Origin: Phycisphaerales bacterium | Lineage (GTDB): Bacteria > Planctomycetota > Phycisphaerae > WQYP01 | Length of the DNA stretch: 32,643 nucleotides | Assembly (NCBI GenBank): GCA_013044165.1 | Contig: JABEVB010000185.1 | Location: forward strand, 1-32,643 | Direction: 5' to 3' | Shown: piece after piece, positions 1-8,705 of the stretch | Layout of the letters: each line of letters opens with the position of its first letter | Position numbering within the stretch: position 1 is the stretch's first letter | Translations under genes and position numbers: made by a program | Notes under the pieces: model-generated | The model's database searches: none | What the model was told of the DNA's origin: nothing | What the model saw: only the letters and a program-made list of their open reading frames with translations

Positions 1-1853
1 GGGAACGGCTTGAGTCGCACAAAAAAGTCGCCGGTGTACGGTTCGGTAAGTCCGCCGCCAAGCTGCAAACCGGTGCGCCGCGAGTACGTGTCTACAGCGG
101 GGTTTTTGCGCAGAATGGCTTCCACCTGCTCAAGCATGCGATTGGTTTCGGTCAGTGACGTTCCGGGCGGGGCCACATAGTCCAATATAAACCCGCCCTC
201 GTCCATCTTTGGCATAAAGCCCGATCCGACGTGCCCATAAGCGTAGTATCCCACGACCAGTACACCCGCAATTACCAGCAGCACCATCCAGGGCGAAGGC
301 AGCAGCTTCTGCATAAAGCCCTGATAGAGGCGGTGAAGTTGGCGGGTAACCCAACCGCCATGCTGCTCGTGCAAGTCGTTCTCGCGCAGCAGAGCGACCG
401 CCAGCACCGGCACGCCCAGCCACACCACAAAAAATGAAATAAACAGCGACGCCGCCATCGTCACCGACAGCGCCTTAAAAAACGCCCCTGTAACACCCGA
501 CAAAAAGGCGAGCGGAGCGAATATGATAACCGTAGATGCCGACGAACCCGCCAGCGGTCTGGTAAACTCATTGACCGCCAAAATCACGCGTGCCCGGCTG
601 TCGCCGACGCTGGTGGCCAGACGGCGCACAATGTGTTCCACCATGACAATGGCATCGTCAATAATAAGTCCCACCGCCGCCGCCATGCCGCCCAGCGTCA
701 TAATATTAAAGCTCATGTGCAGCAGGTACAGCAGCAGCGTAGCGGCGGCCAGCACCGCCGGAACGGTCATCGCGGCAATAAGCGTAATTTTCCAATTGCG
801 CAAAAATAACAGCAGCACAAATACCGCCAGTATGACGCCTATAATCACCGCATCACGCACGGACTTGGCCGACGCCAAAATCAATTGGCTCTGGTTGTAC
901 CACGTGGCAATAACAATACCCGCCGGCAACGAGTCTTCAATAGCGGCAAGCTTCCTCTTGACGTCACGGGCAATTTGCACCGTGTTGCCCCCCGGCTGCT
1001 GAAACACCTGCAGCAAAACCGCATCGCGCCCATCGGCGGTTACGCGAGCCCATTGCGGTTGGGTGGAAAGGGCCACCCGAGCCACATCTTCCAACCGCAC
1101 AATGCCATGAGAACCGGAACGTAATATGGTACGGCGTATTTGCTGCAGGCTGGTAAAGCGCGTATCCGAGACCACCAGGTACAGTTTGTCGTGATCTTCC
1201 AACCGGCCGACGGACGTAAGTACATTGGCGCTGGAAAGGGCCTTGGCAACATCGGTGAGCGTAAGGCTCAAAGACTGCATGCGAACCGGGTTAACCTGCA
1301 CACGGTATTCGGCCACCGCGCCCCCTTGCACCTGAATACGCGCCACACCCCGCACCGTCGAAATCAGCGGCCTGAGCTGATATTCCGCAATCGTGCGAAG
1401 CTGCACCAGCGAGAGCGTGCGAGAAGTAAGGCTATAGCCCAGTACCGGGAAGTTGGTCGTATCAAGTCGTTTGGCCCGAAACGTGGTGCCCGCCGGCAAC
1501 CGCGGCAATACGCTGTTAATTTGCGACTGCACCTGCAACAGCGACTGGGCCATGTTGCGACCCCAGCCAAAATCAATCGAAATATCCGCCGAGCCCCGGC
1601 TGGTGGTAGACCGCACCGACACAACCCCCGGAATGGCTCGCACGGCTTGCTCCACTGGGTATGTCACCGCCACGGCCATCTGCCGCGCGGGCCGGTCTCC
1701 GGAATCCAGCGTTGCGCGTATGCGCGGAAAGCTAACCCGCGGAAACAGCGACACCGGCAGCACCCAACCGGAGATCACGCCGCCCAGTGCCAGTACGGTA
1801 ATCACAAACAAAATGGATCGCGTGTGGCTATGTACCCAATGGTTGAATGTCAT
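1..1853 (-). CDS. RND efflux transporter permease (3'-truncated by window edge)
   Basis: Inner-membrane proton-driven pump of the AcrB/MexB/CusA superfamily. It is absent from the ORF track because its stop lies beyond the left edge. I translated about 617 residues, against roughly 1,030 for the family. The ATG at 1853 overlaps the adaptor stop in an ATGA. TM1 lies at about residues 12-32. The porter domain follows, then a TM block containing GLIIDDAIVMVEH near residue 400. Paired Asp residues at this place are the proton-relay feature of drug-type (HAE) pumps, whereas metal-type pumps usually have a single Asp there. After the TM block come a hydrophilic linker, another TM and the motif GSGFMPKMDEGGF, where the second porter half begins. 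The substrate is not visible. It is the last visible gene of an operon with its own adaptor, outer-membrane channel and two-component system. Confidence 0.93.
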   Translation of the reverse strand, partial: MTFNHWVHSHTRSILFVITVLALGGVISGWVLPVSLFPRVSFPRIRATLDSGDRPARQMAVAVTYPVEQAVRAIPGVVSVRSTTSRGSADISIDFGWGRNMAQSLLQVQSQINSVLPRLPAGTTFRAKRLDTTNFPVLGYSLTSRTLSLVQLRTIAEYQLRPLISTVRGVARIQVQGGAVAEYRVQVNPVRMQSLSLTLTDVAKALSSANVLTSVGRLEDHDKLYLVVSDTRFTSLQQIRRTILRSGSHGIVRLEDVARVALSTQPQWARVTADGRDAVLLQVFQQPGGNTVQIARDVKRKLAAIEDSLPAGIVIATWYNQSQLILASAKSVRDAVIIGVILAVFVLLLFLRNWKITLIAAMTVPAVLAAATLLLYLLHMSFNIMTLGGMAAAVGLIIDDAIVMVEHIVRRLATSVGDSRARVILAVNEFTRPLAGSSASTVIIFAPLAFLSGVTGAFFKALSVTMAASLFISFFVVWLGVPVLAVALLRENDLHEQHGGWVTRQLHRLYQGFMQKLLPSPWMVLLVIAGVLVVGYYAYGHVGSGFMPKMDEGGFILDYVAPPGTSLTETNRMLEQVEAILRKNPAVDTYSRRTGLQLGGGLTEPYTGDFFVRLKPF

Positions 1854-2968
1854 CGGTTGGCCCCCACCGATACCTGCATGCCATCGGCAAGCTCGCTGTT
1901 GCCAACAATTACCACCGGATCGCCCGCCGCCAAACCCACCCCCGCCACCTCATACTCTGCGCTGTTGTGCAGCCCTACGTGCACCACATGCCGCACGGCA
2001 ACGCCGTCCTTAACGGTATAAAGTATGTTTTGCCCATGTTGCGGCAGCACCGCCTGCCGGGGCGCCAGCAGGCCCCGCTGCGATGCCAGTGTTATCACAC
2101 CGCGGATGTATTGCCCCAGCAGGAGGTCTGAACCAGAGGCCGGCGTCACAAAAACATTCACCAGCCGCGTGGCCGGGTCTACGCTTTGCGTAATAAGAGC
2201 AATGTGGCCATTCAGGGCGGCGCTGCTGCGTCGGCTGACCTGAAACAATTGCACCGCTTCGCCTTGGTGTAGCTGAATGGAGTCTTCCGGCTCTACGCCA
2301 AGCCGCACCAAAATGTCGCGCGATGAAACAATTTCCACCAACGGTGCACCAGGCGGGGCAATCTGACCGACCTGCACCGGTGTAAGCGCCACAATGCCAT
2401 TGTGATCCGCCTTGATCGTAATAACCTTCCCGATGCCTCGGCTCACAAGTGCTGAAAGCTTCAGCTTGGCCTGGGCATATTGCTGCTTCGCCAAAAGCAG
2501 TTGCCCCTGAGTAGCCAGCCTTAACTGATATTGCTCCTGCACCTGCTGGAGATCTTTGGCCAATGCCGACGCAGCACTCTGCGCCTGCTGCAGTTGCAGC
2601 AAAGCATCGGGGCTGGCGGTTAACTGCAGCAGCGGCTCGTGCACATGCACCCGCTGACCTGCGGTCACCAATATTTGCGACACCTGCGACTCAAACGCAA
2701 CTGAAATATTGCGAATGGCGCTGGGCTTGGCTATCACCACACCATAGGCATTAATCCGCTGTGCTATCACACCCTGGCGCAGCATGGCCGTGGCCACGGG
2801 CACCACCACAGGCAGCGGGTGTTTATGCAGTTTCAGCTTGATACCCGTGCCTGGGGACGCGGCTCCACCAATAAAATGTCCTATCAAATAGCCGCCAATG
2901 GCACCAGCCATCAAGGCCAACACCACCGGCACAACAACCGATGACTTTTTTCCGACGGTATTATTCAT
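1850..2968 (-). CDS. Efflux RND periplasmic adaptor subunit (HlyD/AcrA family)
   Basis: Membrane-fusion protein of 372 residues that bridges the RND pump and the outer-membrane channel. One N-terminal hydrophobic segment (about residues 10-33) anchors it. There is no lipobox, so it is a TM-anchored adaptor. Two half-lipoyl motifs are visible, around VAFESQVSQILVTAGQRV and KADHNGIVALTPVQVGQI. They flank an Ala/Gln/Leu-rich coiled-coil hairpin at about residues 115-165, followed by beta-barrel and membrane-proximal domains. The start is well supported by GGAGG about six bases upstream. The first eight bases (ATGAATAA) overlap the end of the TolC-like gene, and the stop overlaps the pump ATG, so translational coupling is likely. 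Family assignment is firm; substrate is unknown. Confidence 0.93.
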   Translation of the reverse strand: MNNTVGKKSSVVVPVVLALMAGAIGGYLIGHFIGGAASPGTGIKLKLHKHPLPVVVPVATAMLRQGVIAQRINAYGVVIAKPSAIRNISVAFESQVSQILVTAGQRVHVHEPLLQLTASPDALLQLQQAQSAASALAKDLQQVQEQYQLRLATQGQLLLAKQQYAQAKLKLSALVSRGIGKVITIKADHNGIVALTPVQVGQIAPPGAPLVEIVSSRDILVRLGVEPEDSIQLHQGEAVQLFQVSRRSSAALNGHIALITQSVDPATRLVNVFVTPASGSDLLLGQYIRGVITLASQRGLLAPRQAVLPQHGQNILYTVKDGVAVRHVVHVGLHNSAEYEVAGVGLAAGDPVVIVGNSELADGMQVSVGANR

Positions 2969-4484
2969 GCGAGCCTCCCTGCTTCAAACCACCCGCGGGG
3001 CGTAAAGGTCGCCCCACCGGCAGGAGCGCCGTTCGCGGCGTGGGGCCTGCCACCGGCACATACAGGCCGGTCGCCAACTGCAGCGCAATGTCGTTTTGTA
3101 TAAGTTGATCCTTGAGTTTAATGACTGCAATGCGGCGAGAGTACAGCCGCCCCACCAGCGTGTAGTAGTTGATGATGTCGGCATTGCCAAAGCCCAGTGC
3201 TTTGCGATACGTGGCCACCAGTTCGGTTAAACCGCCAGACGCGGCTTCTTCGGCGGCTATGCGCCCCTCCAAACTGCGAATATTGGCCAGCAGCAGCGTC
3301 ACCTGTGACTGAGCGGCAAATACGCGGGCCATGTAATCATCGTAGAGCTGACGGCGCGTTTGCCGAGCCTCGGCGATCTTTGCCTGGTTGTGATCAAATA
3401 TCGGGAGCGAGACTGTTACCCCAAGGCCATCGGTATGCACGTTTGTGGTGTCGCTCGCCTGCTGAAAGCCGATCGAAATATTGGGAAATTGCCGCAGCAC
3501 CGCCGCCCGCAGCAAAGCATCCTGGCTTTTATAGCCCATACGCAGGGCCACAAGGTCTAACCGGCGCTGCTGCAAGCCATGCATAAACGTCGCCGCTGAC
3601 GGCAAATTAAGTTTGGAAGGCAGATTTATGTGGGGGCGCAGGACAATCGGCGTTCCGGCCGCGATACCCATCGCCGTGGTAAGCGCATTGCCATCCTGCC
3701 GGCGAGACTGACGCAGTTGCAGGCATACGGAATTGGCCTGTTGCAGGGCCGAACGGGCCGCGGCAAGGTCAACTATGGTGATAAGCCGCCGCCCATACGC
3801 CTGTCGCATTGCCTCATAATTGCGACGGAGTTGGCTGCGGATTTTATTGGCCTGGGAAATTTCACCCTGCACCGCGGCAAGATTGTACACCGCAAGCCGC
3901 GCCGCTTCGGCTGCTTGCCATTCCTGCCACGCAACCTGCAGGTCTACCTGACCTTGGTGATAACGCGCGGCGGCCATGCGAGCGTTGCGATCAACGAGGC
4001 TGGTTAAATCCCACGAGAGGCTCAAACCATACGCATTAAACGTGCCGGTACGGTAGCCCCCGGTAACAAAATCGCCCGTGGCACCAAGCTGTGGGTTTGG
4101 TAGCAAACCCGCCTGCATAAGCTGTGCCGCCGCCACGCCATGCTGCTCGCGCAGCGCCTGCAGCGACGGGTTCAGCAGTACGGCGATGGTAGCAGCCTCC
4201 GCGGGCGAAAGCCCCCGACGTGGAGAGAGCCTCTGGGTTGCCGGTGCGTTTCCATGGAACCTGCTGCTGCTGATCGTCAGATATTCTACCGACTTGCGCT
4301 GCAGTTGACGGTTCACTGCGGCCGGCAACAGCGGCTTGGCGTGGTAGCTGCTGCAGCCCGCAACCGCCGCCAGACACACCGCACCAGCCAGAAGGCCGGC
4401 CCGGCAGACTTGCGAAACATAACCACCCCAACCCGCGGCTGGACTGACATGCACACTCCGTTGTGAACGAAAAAGACATCGCAA
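2961..4484 (-). CDS. TolC-family outer-membrane efflux lipoprotein
   Basis: Outer-membrane channel component of the tripartite pump, 507 residues in the longest frame. A hydrophobic stretch ends in a lipobox (AAVAGC, Cys about residue 44) followed by SSYH, so the protein should be lipid-anchored like OprM/CusC. Two outer-membrane efflux repeats follow, at about residues 90-280 and 310-490. They are rich in Ala/Gln/Leu heptads (for example LSPAEAATIAVLLNPSLQALREQHG). The start is uncertain. The longest frame begins with TTG at 4484, four bases after the kinase stop. An in-frame GTG ten codons later has GGAG close by. The 3' end overlaps the adaptor gene by eight bases. Confidence 0.92.
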   Translation of the reverse strand: MRCLFRSQRSVHVSPAAGWGGYVSQVCRAGLLAGAVCLAAVAGCSSYHAKPLLPAAVNRQLQRKSVEYLTISSSRFHGNAPATQRLSPRRGLSPAEAATIAVLLNPSLQALREQHGVAAAQLMQAGLLPNPQLGATGDFVTGGYRTGTFNAYGLSLSWDLTSLVDRNARMAAARYHQGQVDLQVAWQEWQAAEAARLAVYNLAAVQGEISQANKIRSQLRRNYEAMRQAYGRRLITIVDLAAARSALQQANSVCLQLRQSRRQDGNALTTAMGIAAGTPIVLRPHINLPSKLNLPSAATFMHGLQQRRLDLVALRMGYKSQDALLRAAVLRQFPNISIGFQQASDTTNVHTDGLGVTVSLPIFDHNQAKIAEARQTRRQLYDDYMARVFAAQSQVTLLLANIRSLEGRIAAEEAASGGLTELVATYRKALGFGNADIINYYTLVGRLYSRRIAVIKLKDQLIQNDIALQLATGLYVPVAGPTPRTALLPVGRPLRPAGGLKQGGSHE

Positions 4485-4488
4485 GGCC

Positions 4489-5955
4489 TTACACAGCTCC
4501 TAAATCCTGGAACATCAATTCAATCTCAAAGCGACCGCCCTGCTGCGAGCGAGCCTGCACGCTGCCGCCAAGCACTGCCATCAAGCGCTGCACCAGCGCC
4601 AGCCCCAACCCGCAATGAGCCCCATCGCCGCTTCGGGCCATATCACCGCGCCAAAAACGTTCAAACACGTGCGCCGCGTCTGGGGCCGATACCTGACTTC
4701 CGGTGTTGGCAAGACTTATTACTACCACCTTACCTCTGCGATGCACCGACACTTCGACGCATCCATCACGATCTACATAGCTTGCGGCATTTTCCATCAC
4801 GTTACGCAATACCAGCTCAGCCGCTGTGCGGTCGGTGCTTATGACGCACTTTTCCGGAATCGTTATCGTCACGGTAACACCCTTTTCATCAAGTACGCCT
4901 CGCTGCTCGGCCAGTGCGTCGTTTACGGCTTGGCCCACATCAAACGCCTCACCCACCAACCGCATCTGCCCGGCTTCCGCCCGGGTAAGCGTTAGCAGGT
5001 TGGCAATCATTGTCTGCATACGATGGGCGATACCGAGCGAACGTTCAATTGTTTGCCGATATGACGCCTCATCTCGGTGGCGCGTCAAACTAAGTTCCAG
5101 CGTCGTCTGGATGCCCGCCAGCGGCGTGCGTAGTTCATGTGCAACGTCGGCGGTAAGCAGGCGCTCGCGTTCAAATGCACTTTGCACACGCGAAAGCAAC
5201 TCATTGAGCCGGTTGATCACCGGCTCTAACTCGCTGGGTGCTTGCGGCACAGCCACCTGCTCGGCAAGGGTGCCGATGCCCACGCGACCGATGTTGGCGG
5301 CCAAGTCGCGTAAAGGACGCAGGCTTTGCCGCGCGATCAAGGCCAGCACCACAGCCAACAGTCCGGTGGCCAGCGCGCACGAGAGGGCCACGGCGACCAG
5401 CATGGTTTGGAGGATATCGTTCAACGGGTCCAGCGACTGCACCACGGCCAGCAGCGCGCGGCCGCCAACTTTGCCGGGCGGCGGCGATCGTCCAGCCTCT
5501 TTGCCGCCGCTTTTTCCGCTGCCATCCCGCGAATCGCCCCCGTCGGCTTGCAGAGGCACCACCACCTCGCGCGCCCGCTGTTGGTGCGCGAGCGTAAGGG
5601 TATGAAATGCGGGATAAGTTGCCTCCCGCGGTTTAACCGGCGAAAACCCCTGTGAGCTTTGGTACACCAGTTGCCCCTGTTTCGTCCAGACAAACACCTG
5701 CCCCTGCTCGTGGCTGCCGCGATATCTCCGCGGCAGTGGCGCATCAGACTCTATGCGCACGCTGATATGCCCGTTGTTATTATCCCAATCAACGCCGGCG
5801 GCTATGGCCGTGGCCCTTGCCAGCAGCACATGATCGAACTGCCGCCGCAAAATGTGTGCCACTGTCATATACAATGCCACCCCCATCAACATCATCACGA
5901 CGCCGCTGGCGGCGGCACTGGTAAAGATCAATCGTTTACTTAGCGAATGGCTCAA
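4489..5955 (-). CDS. Two-component sensor histidine kinase
   Basis: Membrane sensor kinase of 488 residues. TM1 lies at about 9-36. The periplasmic sensor is about 145 residues and has a Gly/Ser/Lys/Pro-rich low-complexity stretch near 140-163. TM2 lies at about 184-208 and a HAMP linker follows. The HisKA box is DVAHELRTPLAG with the phospho-acceptor near His273. The ATPase domain has an N-box (LRNVMENA) and a G-box (GLGLALV). Organisation is that of EnvZ/CusS-type kinases. The start is a TTG that overlaps the response-regulator stop as TTGA; no earlier in-frame start can exist because that stop precedes it. It is encoded between its regulator and the efflux genes, so those genes are the obvious target. 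The stimulus is not visible. Confidence 0.93.
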   Translation of the reverse strand: MSHSLSKRLIFTSAAASGVVMMLMGVALYMTVAHILRRQFDHVLLARATAIAAGVDWDNNNGHISVRIESDAPLPRRYRGSHEQGQVFVWTKQGQLVYQSSQGFSPVKPREATYPAFHTLTLAHQQRAREVVVPLQADGGDSRDGSGKSGGKEAGRSPPPGKVGGRALLAVVQSLDPLNDILQTMLVAVALSCALATGLLAVVLALIARQSLRPLRDLAANIGRVGIGTLAEQVAVPQAPSELEPVINRLNELLSRVQSAFERERLLTADVAHELRTPLAGIQTTLELSLTRHRDEASYRQTIERSLGIAHRMQTMIANLLTLTRAEAGQMRLVGEAFDVGQAVNDALAEQRGVLDEKGVTVTITIPEKCVISTDRTAAELVLRNVMENAASYVDRDGCVEVSVHRRGKVVVISLANTGSQVSAPDAAHVFERFWRGDMARSGDGAHCGLGLALVQRLMAVLGGSVQARSQQGGRFEIELMFQDLGAV

Positions 5956-6626
5956 TCGGGCTTCTCCAGCATGTAGCCCTGGCCCCGTCGGGTTTGGATG
6001 AAGCCTGTCAGACCGTGGCGATCGAGCTTTTTACGTAATAATCCGATAAACACATCTACGACGTTGCTCTCCATCACAGCATTGGGATCGTACAAGTGCT
6101 TCCAGATATCGTCGCGTGTTACCACTTCGCCGCGCCGTAACGCCAGATACTCCAACAGCGCATACTCGCGGGCGCTAAGGTCCAGCACGCTATCGCCCGA
6201 GCGCGCGGTTTTGCCGCAGGTATCTACTGTGAGGGCGCCTATCGTGATGGCGAGGTCCAACTGCTGATAGCGTCGCCGCAACAAGGCCCGCACCCGCGCC
6301 AGCAACTCCGCCAGCGCAAATGGCTTGGTGAGATAATCGTCAGCGCCGCAGTCAAGCCCACGAACACGATCCTCCGTGGTATCGCGGGCCGTGAGTATAA
6401 GCACACACGCCCGAACGCTGGCCTTGCGCAACTGCTTCAGCACTGCAAGCCCGTCGAGACCCGGCAACATGATATCCAGCACGATGACGTCGAAGCTATC
6501 GTCCTGCGCATGCCATAGACCCGTACGGCCCTCGGCAGCTGATTCCACGGTGTAATCGGCTTCGCGCAGTGCCTGCACAATGCTTTCGCGCAGTGGCTTA
6601 TAATCTTCAACAACCAATATTCTCAT
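5952..6626 (-). CDS. OmpR/PhoB-family response regulator
   Basis: DNA-binding response regulator of about 224 residues from the start MRILVVEDYKP. The receiver domain has acidic residues ED near 7-8, phospho-acceptor Asp51 (VIVLDIMLPG), Thr79 and Lys101 (YLTKPF). The C-terminal winged helix (about 128-222) includes LSAREYALLEYLALRRGEVV and ends in RRGQGYMLEKP. The track begins at 6650, which adds MLRAAGIF. I prefer 6626 because the conserved first strand starts there. The 6650 ATG also lies inside the loop of a perfect hairpin. Forms one transcription unit with the kinase (TTGA overlap) and probably the efflux genes downstream. Confidence 0.93.
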   Translation of the reverse strand: MRILVVEDYKPLRESIVQALREADYTVESAAEGRTGLWHAQDDSFDVIVLDIMLPGLDGLAVLKQLRKASVRACVLILTARDTTEDRVRGLDCGADDYLTKPFALAELLARVRALLRRRYQQLDLAITIGALTVDTCGKTARSGDSVLDLSAREYALLEYLALRRGEVVTRDDIWKHLYDPNAVMESNVVDVFIGLLRKKLDRHGLTGFIQTRRGQGYMLEKPD

Positions 6627-6630
6627 AAAA

Positions 6631-6669
6631 ATGCCCGCCGCCCTGAGCATATATTCCGGCGGCGGGCAT
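6631..6669 (-). promoter_or_regulatory. Perfect hairpin abutting the response-regulator start codon
   Basis: Arms ATGCCCGCCGCC (6631-6642) and GGCGGCGGGCAT (6658-6669) are exact reverse complements around a 15-base loop. Read on the minus strand the stem is followed by TTTT and then directly by the ATG at 6626. It lies 44 bases after the PepSY gene stop. It could be an intrinsic terminator or attenuator between the PepSY gene and the regulator, or a structure that hides the ribosome site, since the only purine-rich run lies in the stem. Confidence 0.6.
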
Positions 6670-6713
6670 AACCTTTAACTATAGCACAACCCGAAAGATT
6701 TCAGCATGCACCA

Positions 6714-7136
6714 TCAGTCGTTGTCGCCGCCGGAATCGTGGTCACCACCCTGATCTCCGTCGTGATCGCCGTGCTGGCCATCATGATCGCCATCGGCCTT
6801 CGCGCCTTCGGAGCCGGTATCGTTGTCCAGACTCTTTTTAAGCAGCGTGCCATCCAGCGCAACCTTCATCTCGTAAGGCTTGCCGGCCAGCGTAAGATCC
6901 ACCTCATAGTCGCGAAGACCATTTTCATTTTCAAGCGCAATGTCGCCAATCTTGCCGCCAACAGATTCGTCCACAACCGTCTGCTTAACCGCAGGAGGCA
7001 GTTGCGCCAGAGTCAAAGGTTGATCCGCCTGGTCGCGCGCCTGCTGCGCGGCCCGCGCCGTTGAGCAACCGGGCAACATGCCGCACGACAGCGCAGCCAC
7101 TCCAATTCCAAATACCGTCCAATGAGTGTAACGCAT
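6714..7136 (-). CDS. PepSY-like periplasmic lipoprotein with His/Asp-rich tail
   Basis: Small exported protein of 140 residues. The signal peptide ends in a lipobox (GMLPGC, Cys near residue 24). Residues about 40-105 resemble a PepSY-like domain (LPPAVKQTVV, then a YEVDLTLAGKPYEMKVALDGT strand pair). The last 30 or so residues are a low-complexity Gly/Asp/His tail with DHDG-type repeats, which could bind divalent metal. Start supported by AAAGGA upstream of the ATG. PepSY-type proteins are often encoded beside two-component systems and may modulate the sensor. Here it precedes the regulator, kinase and efflux genes on the same strand. Metal binding and sensor modulation are inference. Confidence 0.8.
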   Translation of the reverse strand: MRYTHWTVFGIGVAALSCGMLPGCSTARAAQQARDQADQPLTLAQLPPAVKQTVVDESVGGKIGDIALENENGLRDYEVDLTLAGKPYEMKVALDGTLLKKSLDNDTGSEGAKADGDHDGQHGDHDGDQGGDHDSGGDND

Positions 7137-7160
7137 GATTTTATCCTTTCACATGCGATG

Positions 7161-7200
7161 CCTGTTTGCCGGCAGCAAACACTGCCGCCATGCAAACAGG
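7161..7200 (-). promoter_or_regulatory. Inverted repeat in the leader of the PepSY gene
   Basis: Nested stem 25-64 bases upstream of the PepSY ATG. The outer arms CCTGTTTGC / GCAAACAGG are 9 bp and perfect. The inner arms CGGCAG / CTGCCG are 6 bp around a 6-base loop, with a 4-base bulge (ccat) on one side. It may be an operator for the adjacent OmpR-type regulator or a leader RNA structure; the sequence does not decide. Confidence 0.45.
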
Positions 7201-7604
7201 CCCAATGCTACCGACGCAACATGAAAGGGAAATGAAGGCTAACCAACCTGCCGAATTGTGGATACCGGGGACAGCGGCGTAAGATTAATTGCAGAATGCC
7301 CGGGGGCCGTTTGGAGTAAAATAATCCCCTGCTAATCAAAACCGCATCGCTGCCGATGCTTCAGGAGAAATACGCCTGCAGGCGGGTGTTGGCGTGGAGG
7401 ATGGAAACTGGTAAAGCAGTTGACGATGGTGCCGATAAGCTTCGACTGGCTCTGTTTACAAACAACAGCCAATTCATCGTTCATACTGAAACAGCCGTTT
7501 TCAAATAAAGCGTCGTGTATGCGGCACATGCAAATCACGTTGCGCACGTCCCCGCGGGCAGCCGGTTCGTCAGCCCACCGAGCAATATGAGCCGCGACGT
7601 AGCA
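7201..7604. other. Intergenic stretch, no gene supported
   Basis: About 400 bases between the PepSY leader and the YebC stop. The only sizeable frame (7332-7547, minus) encodes 71 residues with no recognisable domain and lies downstream of yebC. I see no convincing consensus promoter, RNA gene or terminator. The promoter for the PepSY-efflux operon probably lies here but I cannot place it. Confidence 0.5.
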
Positions 7605-8327
7605 CTAAGCCTCTATCTGGGCGTTGGTATAAACGTTCTGCACGTCGTCATGATCCTCAAGCGCATCAATCAACGACTGCACCTTCTGCGCCTGCTCGCC
7701 GCTTATGCTGATGGTTTGGCTGGGCACCATCGTAATTTCGGCGGAGGCCAGCGGAATATTTGCAGCCAGAATCGCTTTTCGCACCTTTTCAAAATCACCC
7801 ATCGCGGTAATAACCGCAAAGCCCTCTTCCGAAGATTGTATATCGGCGGCGCCGGCGTCAAGCGCAAGCTCGATGAGTTTGTCTTCATCTATTTTGCCGC
7901 GCTCAATGGCTATTATGCCCTGTGTAGAAAACATCCACCCGACCGAGTTGGCCGCGCCAACCGCGCCGCCGCTGCGATCAAAAAGCATACGAATTTCCGG
8001 TGCAGTACGGTTGCGATTGTCCGTGAGCGCATCCACCAAAATAGCCACTCCGCCGGGAGCATAGCCCTCGTAAAGCACCGATTCATAGTTGGTAGAGCCA
8101 AGTTCGCCGGTTCCTTTTTTAACAGCCTTGTCTATGGTGTCGTTGGGCATATTGGCCGCCCGGGCTTTTTCAATCGCGTAGCGAAGCGCAAGGTTGTCGT
8201 CCGGGTTGCCGCCACGCTTGGCCGCAATAATGATCAGTCGAGCAAGCTTGCTCCACATTTTGCCGCGGCGAGCATCCACGACCGCCTTTTTATGCTTGAT
8301 AGACTTCCAATGCGAATGTCCCGCCAT
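7605..8327 (-). CDS. yebC: YebC/PmpR family regulatory/translation protein
   Basis: Conserved cytoplasmic protein of the YebC/TACO1 family, 240 residues, full length. The N-terminus MAGHSHWKSIKHKKAVVDARRG is the hallmark of the family. The ARAANMPNDTIDKAVKKGTG and YEGYAPGG motifs and the acidic C-terminal end (DALEDHDDVQNVYTNA) are also typical. Members were named as transcription regulators (PmpR), and more recent work ties them to relief of ribosome stalling on proline-rich stretches. It appears monocistronic here, not next to ruvC as in many genomes. Identification is firm; the precise role is by family. Confidence 0.96.
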   Translation of the reverse strand: MAGHSHWKSIKHKKAVVDARRGKMWSKLARLIIIAAKRGGNPDDNLALRYAIEKARAANMPNDTIDKAVKKGTGELGSTNYESVLYEGYAPGGVAILVDALTDNRNRTAPEIRMLFDRSGGAVGAANSVGWMFSTQGIIAIERGKIDEDKLIELALDAGAADIQSSEEGFAVITAMGDFEKVRKAILAANIPLASAEITMVPSQTISISGEQAQKVQSLIDALEDHDDVQNVYTNAQIEA

Positions 8328-8705
8328 GCGATCAATCCACCTTCGCTACGCTAAAACGCAAAATCCCGCTCGCTGCCAAGGCCATCCGCAACCGTTGCAG
8401 CAGCCCAATCAGCGAATCACCAGAGCCATAATACCGGCACAATAGCAAAACTGCATCGCAGCAGAAAAGGGCAAGCCAGGCGCATGAACTCTCATCCCAC
8501 AGACCGCCTCAGCCTGGCTCATGCAGTCCATGACACAACTTACCGCACCAGACTCGCGGGTTAACACCCAGCAGCCAGGATTTTTCTTGCCGGCTACATC
8601 CTCCAAGCAGCGCCATCAACTGTTCAAACGCGTAAAAGCCGCGCACATCAAGTCTTAACAATAGGGCTTGGCCGCATCGCCCACTCATGCTAGCCTAAAT
8701 GGGCT
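8328..8705. other. Divergent intergenic region between yebC and ppk1
   Basis: About 380 bases separating divergent genes, so it should hold both promoters. I see no match to a consensus promoter. A weak pair for ppk1 (TTGGCC, 17 bases, TAGCCT) ends near 8695. An 8-bp inverted repeat (AGCCAGGC 8474-8481 / GCCTGGCT 8512-8519) encloses a 30-base loop. The 65-residue frame at 8409-8606 has no recognisable domain. Confidence 0.4.

Noticed and set aside
1140-2021. 293-residue plus-strand frame
   Set aside because: Antisense to the RND pump and adaptor genes, which have clear family motifs on the minus strand.
7332-7547. 71-residue minus-strand frame downstream of yebC
   Set aside because: No motif, no signal peptide and no ribosome site that I can support.
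8409-8606. 65-residue minus-strand frame between yebC and ppk1
   Set aside because: Cys-rich random-looking product with no context support.
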